A DNA stretch of 64,000 nucleotides from Margaritifera margaritifera. Taxonomy: Eukaryota; Mollusca; Bivalvia; Unionida; Margaritiferidae. The stretch is taken from assembly GCA_029931535.1 (NCBI GenBank), contig JAQPZY010000330.1, positions 50,634 through 114,633 on the forward strand, given 5' to 3'. Shown in pieces: positions 21,236 through 33,975 of this stretch. The notes beneath the pieces are model-generated. The model did no database searches and was not told where the DNA came from. It saw only the letters and a list, made by a program, of their open reading frames with translations. Each line of letters begins with the position of its first letter. The stretch's first letter is position 1. A program made the position numbers and the translations under genes.

Positions 21236-21375
21236 CTTTATTTGTACTGAGTGTGAGCTATGCAGCTTACATGCACTGATCTACCTTTAGGTTTTCAGGA
21301 TGTATTTGATATTTACATGGGCATGTGTATATTTTCTCTATTAACCTCTACTGTTTATTCATTCTCCTCTTACTC

Positions 21376-21378
<3 letters not shown>

Positions 21379-21414
<36 letters not shown>
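21379..21414. repeat. (TC)n microsatellite
   Basis: About 36 bp of pure tc repeat. Open frames of Ser/Leu across it are artefacts. Confidence 0.95.
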
Positions 21415-21417
<3 letters not shown>

Positions 21418-22386
21418 CATACACACACTCATAACAGATCATTTTACATTATACCCTTCTATTATACTATTATCTCTGTCTCTGACTCACACCCAAATCT
21501 TAAGAATATCGGTATAAATTCTATGAGGAATTTCTTAATAAACATTTAATATTGCATGTACATGAAGCCTTCAAAACAATTAGATAAAGTGTAGATATAA
21601 AATACAAGAATACAGTTCAGTGTTATGACAGGAGGTGATGCCTAATTCATGTTGCCTGTATAAGAAGTATAATAGGCGTTCAAATCAACTGATTACAAAT
21701 AAATGAATGATGATTGTCTTACAAGCTATTTGACACATATTGCTGCTGAAAAGCTGAAACTGATGTTATTTCTTTTTTCACGATATATGTTGTTCTTAAG
21801 TTGACATGCAGTCAAACCTGTAAAAATTTGCATTCAAAACATTTAACATTGGCATTGGTGTCGATGAATGCACATATGAAAGCAGAGACATATATACAAC
21901 CACCTCCTTCCTTGGTTCTAGTTTGGAGTGGGTTTTGTAATAGTTTCTAGGGGACTGGGCTAAATGTGCTAAGCTTGTACATACATGTGCATTATTTGTA
22001 CGTTCTTTTTTAAGTTCTTGCATTTAGTTCTGGGTTGTCCATCCTGTTAGGATACTGTTACAACCTGGAGTCATCAAACTTGCTGGAGCTGCAAGTTGAC
22101 TAGTACTACATCCTCATCATGAAAAATATAGGTCACTGTGAACTGTATTTCATGCATCACTAAATAATTGTGTTTAGGTCAATTAGCAACACACCATTAC
22201 AACAAAAGAAGGTTGATGTGACCTAAATTTAACACTTTATTGTGTTTCTTTACGGTATAAGTTTTTGCATTTAGCTCATAATAGCATAGAGTTCTTGTTC
22301 CATTTACACATACTGTTATACAGGGAATCATGAATTTGGATGAGGAGATGCAAATTGATGAGGACTACACCTTCATCACAAAAGTA

Positions 22387-22399
22387 GGTCACTGTGACC
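22387..22399. other. ERE-like palindrome in an A unit
   Basis: GGTCACTGTGACC, identical to 15029 and 16369. Neighbouring units carry one or two mismatches. Confidence 0.5.
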
Positions 22400-23639
22400 C
22401 ATATTTTACATCTCACTGACTTGGGTTCAATTTTGTATTTTAATTTGTATTTCTCAAGCACAGTTCATGCTAGAATCAACAAACTGGATGATTGTATGCA
22501 TCTCTGTTAGTGCCACACCCTTGCAGCTAAAGGTCAACTGTGACCTACATTTCACATATTTACTAGCTTAGGTTCAGTTTTTTGAGTTTGTATATATGCA
22601 TTTTATACCTGGAATCATGAAACTTGATCAGGGGATTATGTTAATGGGTACTATACCCTCATCTTAAAAGTAGATCAATATGACGCATATTTCACACATC
22701 AGTGACTTTACTTAATCTTTTTTTTAAACTGTTCATTCCAGAATCATGAGACAATATGATCATATGCATCTCTATTACCATACATGCATAGAAAAAAAGT
22801 AAATATAATGTGCATTTCACATTTTCCTGGCTTTGGTCTTTTTTTTGCATTTATTTCATGTCCACTTAGTTTTTTCCATGTTTATATACATTCTGTCTTA
22901 TCTAGAATCATGGTGATGTTTAATGAATCCTTGTCCCTAATTGCAGAAGTAGGTCATTTTGGTCCATCTTCTGTGCATCACTGATTTAGGTTTCTTTGCA
23001 TCACTGACTTGCTATTATCACGAAATTGATGATGATATGCTCTGTTAGTACTACACCCTTGCAACAAAAAGAAAATAATTGTGACCTGTATTTCATCTAA
23101 TTCAGGCCGTGGTTAAGTCTTTGTGTTTGCTTATGACTACATTTTGTTTTGCATGCTGTATGCATACTAACCTTATATATAATCATGAAACTTGGTAACG
23201 GGATGCATCTTGATAAATACTACACCCTTAGTGCAAAAAGAGGTCACTGTGACTATATATGAAAATTCAGTGAGTATATTGAAATTGTGCTTTAAGTGAA
23301 TTTGTTTGGAGCTGTTTTTGATTGAATCATGAAATTTTATAACTGAATAGCATCTCTGTTAGTAATACACCCTCACAACTAAAGAAGGTCACTGTGATCT
23401 ATATATTATGCTTTACTAACATGGGTTAAGTATTTGTGTTTAGTGCATAACTACATAGATGTTTCAATGCTATATTCATTATAGCCATTTCAATGCTATA
23501 TTCATTATAGCCCACACAAATGGGCCTTTATAACCAGTGCATTTAAGAACAGTTAGTTTTTTCTAAGCAAAAAGAAAACAAAAATAATCTCTGGCTTTTA
23601 TCAACTCATTATAGTACCTCTGCTTTCATATCCATAGAA

Positions 23640-25300
23640 AAGAATGTTCTTTTCTTAGCTACACTGGTCATAGACCAGGAGAGCTTATGGGATGGCCTGC
23701 TGCCTATCACCCATCTGTCTGTTAGCACAAATTTGTTATCACTACTCCTCCTAAACTACTTTAATGATTGCCATGAAACTTTACATACACATTAATTACC
23801 ATTGTCTAGTTGTTTCTACATGAAAATGGTGGTGCTTAGACATCCAATATGGCCACCAGAGCACCCACTCTGGAAATCTTGTCATCGCTACTCAGCCAGA
23901 ATGAATGGTCATATCAACATGGGGATTTCACTACAAGACTTAGTATGATATTTAGTTGGTTTTAAATGAAATTGGTGCCAATCTGACATCTAGTTTGTCT
24001 GCCATGACAACCATCTTGAAAATCTTGTTAATGCTTCTCCTGAACAGAAAGTCATATTAACATGAGATTTTCACCAGAAGACTTATTGTCATGTTTAGTT
24101 GATCCTAATGAAAATACTTCTACTTGGACTTCCAATATTGCCACCACAGTTGCCATCATGAAAATCGTTATCAACACTTCTTCTGAATGGATGGTTATAT
24201 CAACATGGAGTTTTCACTAAAAGACTTTTTATCTCTAGTTGGTCCTTAATAAATATTGTGCCAATCTGATGTCCAATATGACCGCCATGGCAGCCCTTTT
24301 GAAAACCTTGTTATTGCTACCCATCCTGAACAGAAAGTCTTATCACCATAAGTTTTCACAAAAATAAAACAATTCTTATAAAAATGGTGCCACCCAGACT
24401 TCCAGTACGGTCATCACAGTGGCCATCCTGAAAATTTTGTTATAGCTACTCCACCTGAATGGATGGTCATATCACCATGGGGTTTTCACTAAAAGACTTT
24501 TCTCAGGTCTACTTGGTCCTGAATGAAAATGGTGCCAATCTGACATCAGATATGGCCACTACAGCAGCCATCTTGAAAATCTTCTTATTGCTACTCTTCT
24601 GGAATGGAAAGTCATATCTTCATAGGGTTTCACTGGAAGACTTTGGTGAACACTTGGTCTTAAATAAATATTGTGATGATCTCATATCCAATATGGCTAC
24701 CACACTGGCTATCTTGAAAATCTTACATCTGCTCCTCCTAGATGGAAGGTCATATCAACATTGGGGTTTTACCAGAATACTTTTCATGATGTTTTGTTGG
24801 TACTGAATGTAAATGGTGCTAATCTGACATTCAGTAGGACCACCATGGCAGGCATCATGAAAACCTTAATATTGCTACTCCTCCTAAATGGAAAGTCATG
24901 TTGACGTGAGATTCTCAGCAGTAAACTAATTATGATATCTAGTTGGTCCACAATGAAAATCTGATTGCAAATATGGCTGCCATAATGAACATATACAAAA
25001 TCTTGTCACTAATTCTCCCAAAATAAATGTTCATATCAACACAGGGTTTTCACCAAAATTGCACTAATTCTGTCCAGTTTGTCCAAAATGAAAATGGCAC
25101 CAATCTTACATCTAGTTAAGCTGCCACAGTGGCTAATTTAAAAATCTTATTACTCGAGAATATCAGGGATGGTTTCAAGACTCATCAGTTAAAAAGAAGA
25201 CATGATCTTAACTTGAATTCCTGGGACATTCTTTTCATGTAAGATAGCATCAGTCATTTCGAGAGAATTTGGTTTTGTCCTGGTCTTTATGCCCCATCAA
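23640..25300 (+). repeat. Tandem-repeat element, long version (~10 units of ~143 bp)
   Basis: Left block 'ggagagcttatgggatgg', 'ccatctgtctgttagcac', 'ttgttatcactactcctcct', then 'gccatgaaactttacataca'. Ten core units follow, marked by 'ctagttggtcc', 'aaatgaaaatggtgcc', 'ccaatatggccacca', 'catcttgaaaatcttg' and 'catatcaacatggggtttt' near 23810, 23948, 24090, 24233, 24380, 24515, 24650, 24795, 24940 and 25075. The right block begins 'gaatatcagggatggtttc' and includes 'aattcctgggacattctttt'. The same ends bound the copies at 16800 and 58700. Open frames here (for example 24459-24806) are repeat artefacts. Confidence 0.85.
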
Positions 25301-25530
25301 GGTATGGATATGTGCATGTATGTTTATGTTTATGTTTGTATGCATTGGTATTGTTTAATGATATATCAGCACAATACTGGCCATATATTGTTGATTGATA
25401 GTTCTAAAACTGTATTGATACAAAAATTTACAAAATTCAGGTTTTAAGGCTCATTAAGCTTTGTAATTGAGTTTGTAACATTCTGAATACAATATGAAGT
25501 ACTTACACAGTTGTAATGTTCTATTATCAG

Positions 25531-25821
25531 TCAGCCCCATCGTGACAGTTTCCATTTCTCCAAGCATGCTGGTGACAGAGGGGACTAAAAATGTGATGCT
25601 CAGATGTACTGCTTGGAGTAAACCCAGATCCCATTTCCAGCTGACCAAGGAAGATCAAACTCTACCCATATCTGAGCTATCAGGAGGAGATGAAAATGAT
25701 ATAAACTTCACTATAGCAACTGTCAACAGAACACATGCAGGCGTATATTCTTGTCTAGCTGATAATGGAGTTAGTGGGTCTTTGCATGAGAGACAAAAAA
25801 GCATGGAGCTACTGGTACAAT
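25531..25821 (+). CDS. Ig-domain exon 6
   Basis: A 291-nt phase 1-1 exon (97 codons). Acceptor 'gttctattatcag' ends at 25530; donor gtaagc starts at 25822. The protein begins SPIVTVSISPSMLVTEG, with cysteine in VMLRCTAWS. The C strand reads HFQLTKED, so the usual core tryptophan is replaced (Gln/Leu position). The F strand HAGVYSCLADN is canonical and the G strand ends MELLVQ. Sequons NFT and NRT. Intact splice sites and frame. Loss of the core Trp is tolerated in some I-set domains. Confidence 0.92.
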
Positions 25822-26319
25822 GTAAGCAAATTATTTCCAACTTGTAAGTTACCCAAAACACAGCAACCTCTGTCAATCTCGAAAAAAAATATCTGTGTAT
25901 CATTTTTGTCTTGCCTATCAAGTATTGCTTTTTTCTTGGCATTGTTGATTATGATATGGTTCTGCATTTGCTAGATTCACACTTAGCAATCATAACAATC
26001 TGGTGATTGATGACAATTGATGACAGTTATTTAGATCAGATAACCTTGAGTTGGCAACTATAAAATCACCCAACTTTCAAAAAGAAGTGAGGTAAAAATT
26101 ATTTAGTCACATATAACAACAAGTCTCCCAAAGTCGTTCACTACATGCATACACAAATCGGTGTCAGCAGTTAATTACACAGAATAATTAATAACCAAAG
26201 CCATCCTTGACTTGCCTCAGATTTTGTTGCATAATGATCCTCTGTGGGCTTGATGTTGTATAATAAGCCTAGTGCATGTGTCTGTCTGTCCTAAGAGACA
26301 ACTAATGGAGGCAAGAGCT

Positions 26320-26461
26320 TTGTTGGGTCAGTGGCTAGTATGCCAGACTTACAACTGAAGAGATGTGGGTTCCAATTATAGTGAATTATGGAGAGGTGAC
26401 CAAGTAAAGATAAGTAACCTATTTGTGTTGCTGTGCCTCAAAACACCAAACCAAACCAAAC
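26320..26461 (+). mobile_element. Probable tRNA-derived SINE
   Basis: A tRNA-like head: 'gtcagtggctagtatgcc' as box A, 'agacttacaactga' as anticodon region and 'gtgggttccaatt' as box B. A short body follows and a 3' end 'caaaacaccaaaccaaacc'. Boundaries are approximate. From 25822 to 28150 I see no other feature. Confidence 0.6.
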
Positions 26462-28189
26462 TGTGTTGCAGAGTGACTTACCTAGACACATGACTAGAAT
26501 GAGCAGAGTACAGTTTGCCATTTGTTGTATTCTGAAAGCCATTGTGTTGAAAGGATCACAGGAAAGGCATAGTCATATCTTGTTAAAATCAACAGTTGTA
26601 TAGGAGGTATCAATAGAGCAAGAAACTTAAGTTAATAATCTAATACAGGGTTGAGAAAGATGCTCAAGGTTAAAGAAATTCAGGGAGACAAAGAAGAAGT
26701 TACAGCATAATGCACAGCATATTATATTGATGGGTTTCACTGTAATAGCTTTTTCAGTACATTAAAACTTAGGGACTGACCGTATGATTTATGGGGGCTG
26801 GGGGTAGAATTTTTTTTAAAATAAGAGTTTACATACTTTTTTCTTAGCTGCAGATAATATTAGCAGTCTAATACGAATTCACACTCATCTTCCAGTACAT
26901 TACAAAAGTACAGGTCCTTTGATCTGCTGGGGTAGATCGTGGTCTCTTCCATCTTCCTGACTCAATATGTAAAGTAGAGGCAAGCGTCCTTAATTTTGAC
27001 AGTCATTTTCTAAATTTTGTCACTGTTACTATATCCAGATATTTCTAACAGTGCAAAATTTGATCACAGATTTCTCTATAATCTGACTCTTAAAGATTCT
27101 TTTATTCTAAACTTCCAAAATTGAATAAACGTGTAAGATAGAAGTTTTTTAACCAAAAAGAAGAAAACCTTTCTGTTCCCAACAGCTAAATTTATCCACT
27201 CTTCCCCCAGACCAAGGCTATTTTTTAATAAATCCAGAAACTAGCTATGCCCAACTTTTCTTTTTAGTGTCAGTAAACATTAGGTTATGTATGACAGTTA
27301 TACATTTCTGTTATGAGAGGAGATAAGTTGGTCCAATATTTCAGAATGTGGTAATATATGACAGAATGGAAGAAAAAACAAATATTCAAAGACATACTTA
27401 TATGGCAATGTCTTTCTACCATAATTATGGCCAAGTCTTCAAACATATAGAGATACAAGATAATATGTCATACTTAATGGTCATATGATGAGTATAATTT
27501 AACAATATATACTCCTGTGATCATAGTGCTTGACATACAATATTGTTACAGAAGTGAAATAACATGACTATGGAAAGGTACAGCAAACACTGTGCTATCA
27601 ATATGCATTTATGAATTAGACAGGCATATAGGAATTGTTCTTTTCCAGCAATCTGTTTCATTGAAGTGGTACTGTATTATAAATTGAGAACATGCATTCA
27701 TATAGAAACTAGGATTTGCTATATCGAATATTTCATAGTGTAACATTCCTGTATTTAAGAGAAAACAATATATTAGTAATAATTGTCAAGCCCACCTTGG
27801 TGGAAGCTCGACATAGCGATCACTTTCATGTCAGTGTGTGCATCTATCCATGCAGCCACTCGTCCATATGTCTGTCCAGACCCAAGATTAACCATCATGT
27901 TAAAGTTATCTTACCTTTCTTTTATCTCAATATCATCTTATCTCATCCTGTTTCGATGTAAGACATAGATTCAGAATGCAATTATCTTTGTGTACTAAAT
28001 AAATGCCCGCATTATGAAAGCTTGGGTGGTTGGGTGGGTGGGTTTTACATGCAGGCCATGACCAGATTCTTGTAAAAATAACCTAACTATTAATTTGGAT
28101 AACTTAGTTCAAATTCTTCTTAAATTGTCAACCTTTTTGTCTGAACAACCACTGTGCATATCATTATTGAATGCCATATCAGTATGACC

Positions 28190-31136
28190 ACCCGAAAGAT
28201 GCACAGAAATAGTTAATTTTATCAACGGTCAGGATATCTACATCTTTTTCATGACAGAAACATAGCTAAAAGTATCAGGCTACGAGCCCAAGTGCGCAGA
28301 TCTAATACACCCTGGTTACTCCATTAAGTCATTCTCCTGCCACTCCTGTGGAGGTGGAATTGCTGTCATCGCAAAGAACTCCATAATCCACCGTCTTAAC
28401 ACACTACAGCCTTCAGTTTTGACCACACATTGTTTGAACTTGTCCGAACAACACTCACAATGGAACAAAGGTCGGTCCATTTTTTCTGCCTCTACCATTC
28501 TCCTTTTAGTCGAAAAAACAAGCTGACTGAATCTCTCTTTTTGGAGCAGTTTCCTAACCTACATGCAGGAAATTCGATTGGTATCAACCTGATTATTCTT
28601 GGAAATTTCAACTTTCACTTTGACTGTCCTGGAAACCTATGCACACCAAAACTCCTAGATTCCATTCACGTTTTCAACCCCAAACAGTCGATTAGCCAAC
28701 CCACTCATAAACATGGTCACATTTTAGACTGGATTCTTCATAGACCTGATGATAATATTCTACAGTCTTCCTTGGTGTCCCACGAACTTGCATCAGATCA
28801 CCTCTGCGTCATATGCCATCTTGACATATCGGTCTCTAACCCTCCATCTTTGTTTGTTACTAAAAGAAACCTCCATATGATAAATATAACCCATCTAATG
28901 CATGACATCCAAGCAAACCTAACAACTTAGTTCACAACCTGATAACTGCTTGCGTTCATTGCTTGACAAACATGCCCCAGCAACCAAGTGCAGAGTATTG
29001 ATTCAGAAGTGTTCTCCAAGGTATAGTAGTGTTAGGGACCAGCTTTGCACTGCTAAAAGAAAACACCATAAAGCTTAGAGGCTTTGGCTTTCCACAAGCC
29101 TCACTATTCATATGCAAATCTATGAAGCCGCTAAGAAGAATGTCACAAACATAGTCCATGCAGCAAAATCAGACTACTACAGTACTAAGATCACTGAAAG
29201 TTCCAGCTGCAAAGAGCTCTTCAAGATTACTAACAAGCTAAAGTTAAGGAACAAATGTACACCACTTCCAATGACGTTCTCTCCAGTTGACCTTCTGGAC
29301 CTGTTTGCAGATTTCTTCCATGACAAAGTACAAACCATTAGAGATAAGCTTGACAACACAATTTCAATTGACTCATCATCACCATACAGTTGGGATACAA
29401 AATTTCAACGGCAACCTTTAACAGCATTTGCACCTGTCTCTATGGATTTAGTGCGTACAATCATGATGAAGAGTGCCCCAAACTCATGTGAACTTGATCC
29501 GATTCCAACATAACTGCTGCTTGAATGCTTAGATTCAATATTGCCTTCACTAACCAATGTTATTAATACTTCTCTCTCATCCACGAAATTTACATTACTT
29601 TTCAAAACTGCCATTGTAAAGCCTCTGTTGAAGAAATTGACGCTTGACCATAATGATTTAAAGAATTACCGCCCAGTTTCTAACCTCCCATTCATGTCAA
29701 AAATTTTTGAAAATGTTGTTCTATCCCAACTTGAATCTCATCAGAATTCAAATGTTCTTTTTAGCAATGTACAGTCTGCATATCGCCCTCGCCACAGTGC
29801 TGAAACTACCCTTCTGAAAGTTGTTAACAACCTTCTCTCTCCTTTGGATAGTGGAAAGATTACAATCCTCACCCTCTTTGACTTGTCTGCAGCATTTGAC
29901 ACAATAGACCATGATATATTACTTCACTGTCTCCAGCATGTATTTGGCATTCACAACACAGCCTTACTATGGTTCAAGTCCTGCTTAGTCAACAGGACAC
30001 AAATTATGTCTGTAAATGGAAAACATTTCAGCCCAGTTGATCTATGTTTTGGTGTTCCACAGGGTTCTGTTCTTGGACCCGTTCTCTTCATTCTATACAC
30101 TCATAGATCATCATCCGATGTCTCACCAATTGTATGCTGATGACACCCAAATATACAAATCTAGCAACCCAACCGAAGTTGATGCTACCATCCAAGGCAT
30201 AGAGAGGTGCATTTCCGATGTGAAGCCATGGATGACATGTAACAAGCTGCAGATGAATGATGATAAAACTGAAGCCATTCTGATCGCAATGCAAAGACTT
30301 TCTGATTCACATCCATTACTTCAGACAATAGGTATCAGCAATGCCATCATTAAATTCACACAGTCAGTACGAAACCTAGGTGTTAATCTCGACAATACTC
30401 TCTCATTACACCAACATGTCATGAACATATGCAAGGATGCATATCTGGAGCCGAGACACATCAGCTCCATTTACAATTTTCTTTCAGCTGATGCCACTAA
30501 AACACTTGTATGTTCCTTAGTACTTTCAAGACTGAACTGTTGTAATTCACTTCTATCTGGTTCGTCTCAGTATCTACTACAGAAACTTCAATAAGTTCAA
30601 AACACAGCTGCTTGGATCATCCTTAGAGTACCAAGAACCGAGCACACCTTCCCCCTGCTCTGTACCCTACACTGGCTACCCATTCGATTCAGAATCAAAC
30701 ACAACATATGTTCTCTATGCTATGTTTCATTGACTGGCTCCAGTCCAACATACCTATCTGACCTCGCCCATGTGTACACCCCAGCAATATACTTGGACTC
30801 CTCTTCTGACACTCGTATTCTCATGATTCCCACAATGAAAATGAAGTCATACAGACATTCTTTTGCATAACCAGGGCCCATCTACATGGAATGAATTGCC
30901 CATTGAACTTAGACACAAGGACACTGTGATCTCATTCAAGAGTGCTCTTAAAACTCACTTATTTTGACTGCAAGAACAGACTTAAAGACTTAATAATGAC
31001 TCCTTGCCTTTATTATTGTCAGCATGTTTTTGTTTCTAATTTCATGGTGTTTGTTTTTGTAATAATGTACTTATATATGTTTTTATATATTGTCTAATAT
31101 TGTAAAGCACTTAGAGCTTCTGTGCTGTACAAAGTC

Positions 31137-31166
<30 letters not shown>
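28190..31166 (+). mobile_element. CR1/L2-like non-LTR retrotransposon, near-complete but broken
   Basis: Endonuclease blocks come first: about 28320-28380 (SCGGGIAVIAKN-like), then 28500-28830 with ILGNFNFHF, THKHGHILDWI and ASDHLCV, which are the conserved metal-binding and catalytic motifs. The linker is at 29110-29510 (YSTKITES, LLDLFADFFHDKV, DPIPT). RT fingers and palm are at 29560-30110 (KNYRPVSNLPF, QSAYRPRHSAETTLL, LFDLSAAFDTIDHD, GVPQGSVLGPVLF), the catalytic box is YADDTQIY at 30135, and the tail 30600-30965 has TLHWLPI and a LKTHLF-like end. The 3' end has 'gtaaagcacttagagcttctg' (as two pieces) followed by (TTA)n at 31139-31166, typical of CR1/L2 tails. Stops near 28928, 29512 and 30138 and a frameshift around 30100 inactivate it. 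Confidence 0.9.
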
Positions 31167-31167
<1 letters not shown>

Positions 31168-32690
31168 AACTTGAATTAGTGGCTTGTAATAGCAAACACG
31201 ATTCATACATATTGATGAGGTAGCTGTGCATCTGATTGGCTGACCTTTGAGTCATTATGGAGTCCAAAATAGCAGTTTGCAGATTGAAGCAAGGGAAGTA
31301 ACCTATGAGCAGGTCTATTGAAAATTAAAGGTTTTACATTGTGAAGAGAATCTCCCCCTTGAAAACATTTAAAAACATAACACAGTATTTTATAATACAC
31401 ACGAATGCAATAAATGAGCTATATACATTAGGAAAATAAGACACTTTGGGAATTAAATTGAATAATCTGTAATTTGAAGCAGAAGAAAATATATAAATAT
31501 GTTGTGACCAGGCAGTATTTTATTTCGTTCACAGTATTAGAGCTCAAGCTCATTTAAACATTTCGCAATATCATTCAGTACCTACTGGACATAGGAAAAC
31601 CATGATTCAGTAATGGCTACCTTTGCTTGCTGTTTGCTAATCGTGGTTGGTTTAAAATTTATAGCACATTACATAAAACAAATTCATATGATTTAAGTAA
31701 TTATATAGAGAGTGTATATCAAATTATTATAAAAGATCATGTTGTTGAGTAATACTGACAAAGATTTGTTTTTATTTTTCCCAGAGGAATGCAATTGGGT
31801 CAGGTAGCCATGGTTCACTTTTGGGAAAGTGATGACGATAATTGAGTTTGAAAAAATCTTATTCCAACCAACCATCCAATTTTTTTTCAGGGAACCTGAA
31901 ACACTTATTTTGTTAGGCCTAATAGACAATATGGCATCTGAGTACTCCAAAATTTTCTTTTCACTACATGTATTAATTTGCTTTCACAAGCTTACTATTA
32001 TCTGTTCCCCAGATGAGCGATTTCAGGGCCACTTGTAATTGTTGTTAATTTACTTTTCAAAGTCTGTCTAAATTAATTATGGAACACATCCGATGCAAGA
32101 ATTTCGAATACATTGCTCAGTGACTAAAAAAGTATGTTGGAAACTATGGGTGCACATTTTTAGGATCAAGTCTCCTGCTACTTGGGACTAACCAATTAAT
32201 TATACATCTAGTGTACTACCAGTCGTTTGGAAGATATATGATCTCAGAAAGACATCACTAATTAGCAGTGAACCAATAATTGTATTCCAATCTTGATAAA
32301 TCAAGCCATACTTTGTATGTGAGCATGTCTTTCACTAATATGGAAAAGTCACGGACCAAGCAAGACTATTATGAAAAATAGGGGTGCTTACATTTTGTGA
32401 ATGAAATTGGGACTTTTTCATTTATGAAAAATTGCACTTGCCACATTCTACATTCTTGCTATCAGGCACAAAAATGACAAGCCCCAGGTGTTGGGCTATC
32501 CAGTTTGTATAGACTTGTAAAAGCAAACAGTATCTTCATTTAAAAACAGCTTTTTGGATGTTTGTTAAAAGTGTGTGAAGTGAAGTATAGATTTTACTCT
32601 AGTGTGACAAAGAATTTATGAAACTTGGTGGCTTGTTCCTTGTGAGGAGTACTACAACTCATTGAGATGCAAAAGAAGGTGACAATGACA
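31167..32690. other. Intron sequence, nothing recognised
   Basis: AT-rich sequence between the LINE tail and the next coding-like block. I find no splice-bounded Ig exon, tandem repeat or transposon end here; short open frames lack motifs. Confidence 0.5.
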
Positions 32691-33270
32691 TAGTATTCAA
32701 GATACTCCCACAAGTGCACCAAACATCTCTATTACCTCAATGAGAGGCTACATGCTGACAAGGCTCATGACAATTTCAGTGCTGCAGTGTGTGAGTACTA
32801 CCCGGTGACCATCGAATTAACAGAAAGCATCGTGGCGATTAGCAACAAGCCTAAGTTTTCTGACTGCTTCACACCTGCACCCAAGCAGGAAGCATACAAG
32901 ATGTTGTTAGCTGTCAGGAGGGTCTCTATCAGTTATGTTGCCTATAAATATCTCTAACCTAACACCTGCACAAGCCTTGATAGTCTCAAGCATCTGAATG
33001 GGACAGGGAAAGCCCTGCTTGTGCATGCACAGCATACAGCATGTGGAACACTAGTAGCGCAGGTTCCCAGAGTGAAAATATGTTTGTGCCTAGCTTTTCT
33101 GTGGTTATGTAGACGTTACATGAGCAGTAGAGGACAAAATGGAACTACCAGAGGCGCTTTGGGTACATATGAATGGAGTGAATCTGGTAGCACACCGCGA
33201 AAAAACCCATGCTTTGACAACATAAACTCAATGCTGACTGTTCACTTGATAATTGGTGAGACCTGACTGA
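32690..33270 (+). pseudogene. Unrecognised coding-like remnant next to a Polinton scrap
   Basis: From about 32695 to 32957 the + strand is open for some 85 codons with non-repetitive composition (HLYYLNERLHADKAHD, then VCEYYPVTIELTES, then KPKFSDCFTPAPKQEAY). A further open stretch is at 33021-33266. GC content is higher than the surroundings, like the adjoining integrase fragment. It may belong to the same dead Polinton, but I recognise no family. Confidence 0.35.
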
Positions 33271-33479
33271 TGGGCCTGCATGGCTGCTGTCCTTTGCTGT
33301 GCAACTACTACCCCGTATTCCATAAAAACCGTATCATAACAGTACATGAACTCAAAGACCTTAGATTTCTCTGGACTGTTGAGGCACTGAACAGTTATAT
33401 GGAGTACCTCACTATAGTTGGCTTGGTATGTGCTGTTGAGTTGGAGCGTGAGCTGCACATTTGTAGTTCAAGAGTGGAT

Positions 33480-33975
33480 TGCGTGGCAAACTGCTGAAAC
33501 TGCCAAACATGAAAGCACAATGGATACTAAGCTTGCATTGATACCACAGCCTGTGAGGTTACTGGATGGGCATGACAATGGTCAAGAAGCTGGCAGAAAC
33601 TGCCAAAGTCTCACAAGATGTTGCCCAGTGCAGCTCGAGAAGCAAGCCATGTGGCAGATTTACCTGCTGGCACCATGCAAAACCACCCATTGGCTGTTTG
33701 ATGTTTCAACCTCTGATGAGATGCACCAGATCAGTCTCTTGTGTCTGTTTCATGACAAGGTTGGGCAATGCACATAGAAGTATACACCGAATGTGGTTAT
33801 TGTCACCAGCCATTACAGTGAAGCCATGCTGTTGGCTACAAAGGATACTTAAGCAGTCGCAGATGCTTTGGCACATATCTATAAGTGGGTGCCACTAAAG
33901 TGACCCAAGCTACTTCAGATTGACCATGGCTGGAAGTTTATGGGCACCGTCACAACTCTGGTGTTCAGAATTTTG
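33480..33975 (+). pseudogene. INT: Second Polinton integrase fragment
   Basis: Read in two or three frames, the + strand gives the same integrase segments as 3895-4296: KQAMWQIYLLAPC, WLFDVSTSDEMHQ, then after a shift VADALAHIYK and LLQIDHGWKFMGTV. The first-strand aspartate after HQ is not present (HQISLL). Multiple frame changes make it clearly dead. It comes from a different copy than the one at 3.9 kb: orientation is opposite and substitutions differ. Confidence 0.8.

Larger units (their letters stand above)
20690..23460 (+). repeat. Tandem array of two alternating ~150-bp half-units (A/B)
   Basis: A-type units contain 'gaatcatgaaacttg', 'ggatgcatcttgatgagtac', 'caaaagtaggtcactgtgac' (near 20730, 21030, 22065, 22325, 22612, 22905, 23180). 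B-type units contain 'gatgattgtatgcatctct', 'gttagtgccacacccttgca', 'aaaggtcactgtgac' (near 20875, 22150, 22470, 22740, 23020, 23325). They mostly alternate, giving a ~290-330 bp higher-order period. The block 21100-22050 is an unrelated interruption. Smaller copies are at 16290 and 40840-41450. Confidence 0.82.

Noticed and set aside
21260..21549. Two overlapping Ser/Leu-rich open frames, looking like membrane segments
   Set aside because: They cross the (TC)n tract; hydrophobicity comes from the repeat.
24459..24806. 115-codon open frame
   Set aside because: Lies wholly inside the ~143-bp tandem array; same for the frames at 60143-60445 and 60506-61069 over the other array.
26840..26960. 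'ttcttagctgcag' followed by an open stretch, considered as an Ig exon
   Set aside because: No B-strand or F-strand cysteine pattern and it stops after about 35 codons.
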